In this document: positions 5,854 through 7,795 of the stretch, piece by piece
Layout of the letters: every line of letters starts with the position of its first letter
Position numbering within the stretch: position 1 is the stretch's first letter
NCBI GenBank assembly: GCA_026418315.1
Contig: JAOABO010000085.1
Coordinates: 1-7,795 of the forward strand
Direction of reading: 5' to 3'
DNA length: 7,795 bases
Source of the DNA: Bacteroidia bacterium
GTDB lineage: Bacteria; Bacteroidota; Bacteroidia; B-17B0; Aurantibacillaceae
Position numbers and translations under genes: made by a program
The notes under the pieces: generated by a model
Databases searched by the model: none
The model's input: only the letters and a program-made list of their open reading frames with translations
Told to the model about the DNA's origin: nothing

Positions 5854-7795
5854 CTATTTAGCACTTAATATCTTAAATTCTACGCGACGGTTATTTTGTC
5901 TTCCTTCTTCTGTATCGTTGGTATCCATAGGTTGTGTTTCTCCATAACCTTTTGCAATCATTCTATCTGATGCAATACCTTTTCCAATTAGATAATTGAC
6001 TACCGATTCAGCTCTTTTTTGTGATAGTTTCATATTATAATCATCCGATCCTTTGCTATCGGTGTGGGCAGATATTTCTACACGAATACCAGGATTTTCA
6101 GTCAGTAATTTAACCAATCGGTCTAATTCATTGAATGATTCAGGGCGTAAGGTAGCTTTGTCAAAATCAAAGAAAATGTTTCGTAAAACGATGGCATTTC
6201 CAATTTCAATTTTCTTAAGAGGAATGTCTTTGGTTACTTCCTGATAGTCGGCATCTGCTGGTAGATTAAAATTTTCGGAGTGGAAAAGATAGCCCTCTCT
6301 TTGTACGGCAATTCCATAATTTTTACCGGATGGCAAGGTTACTAAATATTTTCCTGTAGCTGCGTTGGACTTAAAAGAAGCCAAAATAACATTCTTTTCG
6401 TTGTCAATCAGATTCAATATAGCTTCCAATGGCTCATTGGTTTTAGCATCGTATACAATTCCTTTTAATAAAGTCATTTTAGGTTTAGTAACTTCTACGG
6501 CTTTTTCTACTTTTAGATTTGTAACGGGCTTGGCGGCCATTGCCAGAAGTTGATCTTGGGTATTGAGCAAAGGTTGTTTTTCAGGACCTAAAATGGTAAG
6601 TTTGTATAAATCCATTCCGCCGTAGCCGCCCATAGATGCAGAAGAGTAGTAGCCGCGTCTTCCGCTACCGGCCAGGGCAAGAAATGCATCATCATCCGGG
6701 GTATTGATAGGAATGCCAAGATTAATGGGTTTTGTCCATTGTCCATTTTCAAAAGTGGTTTTGAATAAGTCGTATCCGCCAATAGAATTGTGGCCTTTAG
6801 AAGCAAAGTACATGGTCTTGCCATCGGGCATCATATATACGGCTTCTTCGTCATACTCTGTATTGATGGTAGGACCAATATTCACTGCTTTTTCAAATTT
6901 CCCTTTTTCATTGATTTCTGAATAATAAATATCGTGTCCTCCATATCCACCTTCTCTATCGCTCACAAAGTATAGAATTTTTCCATCGTAAGAAAATGAA
7001 GCGGAGGATTCGTGGTATTTGGAGTTAATGGCTTTCCCTAAATTTTCAGGTTTTGACCATAATTTTCCCACTAAATAGGAAATGAATAAATCGCCACCAT
7101 TTACACCACCTTGATAGGTGATTAATTTTTGTCCATCAGGAGATAGACAAACGGCTGCATCGTGGTTTTCTGTATTGACGGGAGGTCCCAGATTAGTGGC
7201 TTGAGAATATTTTTTTCCGGTTTTGTAACTTACCCACACATCTTCAAAATATTCATTTTTAACTTCATCTAATTTATTGCCTACACCACCCGGGCGGCGA
7301 GATGTAAACATTAAAACACTTTCATCTGCAGAAATAACGGGCGAATATTCATTGTATGAAGTGTTCACTTCGGCACCAAGATTATCTACCCACACACGCA
7401 CGGGAGTTTGTGATAATAATTTTCCGTTATAGCATTCCTGAATTTTTTTCTGAACATCTTTTGAATCTTCGGCTTTCATTTTTCCGGTATTCATATAGGA
7501 TTGATATTCCTGAATGGCTTTGTCCCACTCGGAATTTAAGTGATACACTCTTCCCATATAGTAGCGGATTTTAGGATCTACTTCCGGATCTAATTGGAAT
7601 GCTTTGAGGATATAATCATAAGCTTTTTTCTTTTCAAATGAGTTGAGATAACATATTCCAATTTTAAAGTTTAATTTAGCATTGTTGGGATTAAAATTGT
7701 TGGCTTTTAGATAATAGGGCAAAGCATCTCTGTAGTATGCTTCTCCTTGTTCAAAAATTTCATCGCCTTTTTTGATATTATCTTTTGCTTCGTTG
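5854..7795 (-). CDS. PorE-like outer-membrane-associated protein (TPR, beta-propeller, CRD, OmpA domains), N-terminus outside window
   Basis: The frame stays open from the right edge to the TAG at 5854-5856, giving 646 complete visible residues; the signal sequence must lie beyond 7795. Domains in order: TPR-like helical repeats (about 1-125); a PD40/WD40-like beta-propeller (about 134-402) with SADES..MFTSRR, SPDGQKL, SYDGKILYFVSDREGG and PDGKTMYFASKG; a carboxypeptidase regulatory-like (CRD) fold (about 441-512, from LLKGIVYDAKTNEPLEA); and an OmpA C-terminal domain (about 535-646) starting IFFDFDKATLRPES. The peptidoglycan-binding pair is intact: Asp579 in HTDSKG and Arg594 in LSQKRAES, 15 apart as Asp271/Arg286 in Acinetobacter OmpA. 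This domain order matches Porphyromonas gingivalis PorE (PG1058), a peptidoglycan-associated protein needed for the type IX secretion system, and the expected full length is similar. Paralogues with related architecture occur beside PorP/SprF-like genes, so orthology to PorE is inferred, not proven. Confidence 0.92.
   Translation of the reverse strand, partial: NEAKDNIKKGDEIFEQGEAYYRDALPYYLKANNFNPNNAKLNFKIGICYLNSFEKKKAYDYILKAFQLDPEVDPKIRYYMGRVYHLNSEWDKAIQEYQSYMNTGKMKAEDSKDVQKKIQECYNGKLLSQTPVRVWVDNLGAEVNTSYNEYSPVISADESVLMFTSRRPGGVGNKLDEVKNEYFEDVWVSYKTGKKYSQATNLGPPVNTENHDAAVCLSPDGQKLITYQGGVNGGDLFISYLVGKLWSKPENLGKAINSKYHESSASFSYDGKILYFVSDREGGYGGHDIYYSEINEKGKFEKAVNIGPTINTEYDEEAVYMMPDGKTMYFASKGHNSIGGYDLFKTTFENGQWTKPINLGIPINTPDDDAFLALAGSGRRGYYSSASMGGYGGMDLYKLTILGPEKQPLLNTQDQLLAMAAKPVTNLKVEKAVEVTKPKMTLLKGIVYDAKTNEPLEAILNLIDNEKNVILASFKSNAATGKYLVTLPSGKNYGIAVQREGYLFHSENFNLPADADYQEVTKDIPLKKIEIGNAIVLRNIFFDFDKATLRPESFNELDRLVKLLTENPGIRVEISAHTDSKGSDDYNMKLSQKRAESVVNYLIGKGIASDRMIAKGYGETQPMDTNDTEEGRQNNRRVEFKILSAK
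6589..7395 (-). repeat. Five tandem beta-propeller blade repeats within the PorE-like gene
   Basis: Five copies of an N(T/S) motif followed by an acidic/His cluster and a beta-strand block recur at visible residues 144, 207, 257, 311 and 364, spaced 63, 50, 54 and 53 residues. Most blades end in a GG.D(L/I)(Y/F) block. The similarity is visible in the DNA too: about 20 nt near 6857-6875 and 7169-7188 are nearly identical and encode the GP-x-(I/V)-NTE turn. PorE's propeller has six blades; a sixth here would have to be formed from more diverged sequence at an edge of the repeat region. Confidence 0.7.

Overview
The window looks like a chromosomal segment from a member of the phylum Bacteroidota. 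The sequence is AT-rich. Four things point to that phylum: the long Bacteroidota-type PurM, an O-antigen ligase-like protein with the C-terminal signature usual there, start sites that mostly lack a Shine-Dalgarno sequence, and an outer-membrane protein with the TPR / beta-propeller / CRD / OmpA architecture of the type IX secretion protein PorE. I cannot name the organism below phylum with confidence.

Layout. Positions 1-786 hold the 3' part of a polytopic O-antigen ligase/polymerase-like gene whose start lies outside the window. A 55-nt gap carrying a possible Bacteroidota-type promoter leads to gmd (842-1933), GDP-mannose 4,6-dehydratase. Together these look like the edge of a surface-polysaccharide locus. 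After 44 nt comes a tight three-gene run on the same strand: an APC-superfamily amino acid permease (1978-3876), a YdfG-like short-chain dehydrogenase (3873-4625, ATGA overlap with the permease) and purM (4636-5844, 10 nt after the previous stop). The permease and dehydrogenase plausibly share a role in uptake and oxidation of amino or hydroxy acids. PurM is a housekeeping purine-biosynthesis enzyme that seems to be carried in the same transcript. On the opposite strand, ending only 9 nt from the purM stop, is a PorE-like protein (5854-7795) that runs off the right edge of the window, so its N-terminus is missing.

The window is almost wall-to-wall coding. There is no gap of 300 nt, and I saw no tRNA, rRNA, CRISPR array, insertion sequence or convincing intrinsic terminator. 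I did not find a clearly novel system. The points most worth a second look are the periplasmic insert in the permease, the PorE-like protein, the shared A5T6-7 tract directly before two start codons, and the very tight convergent gene end.
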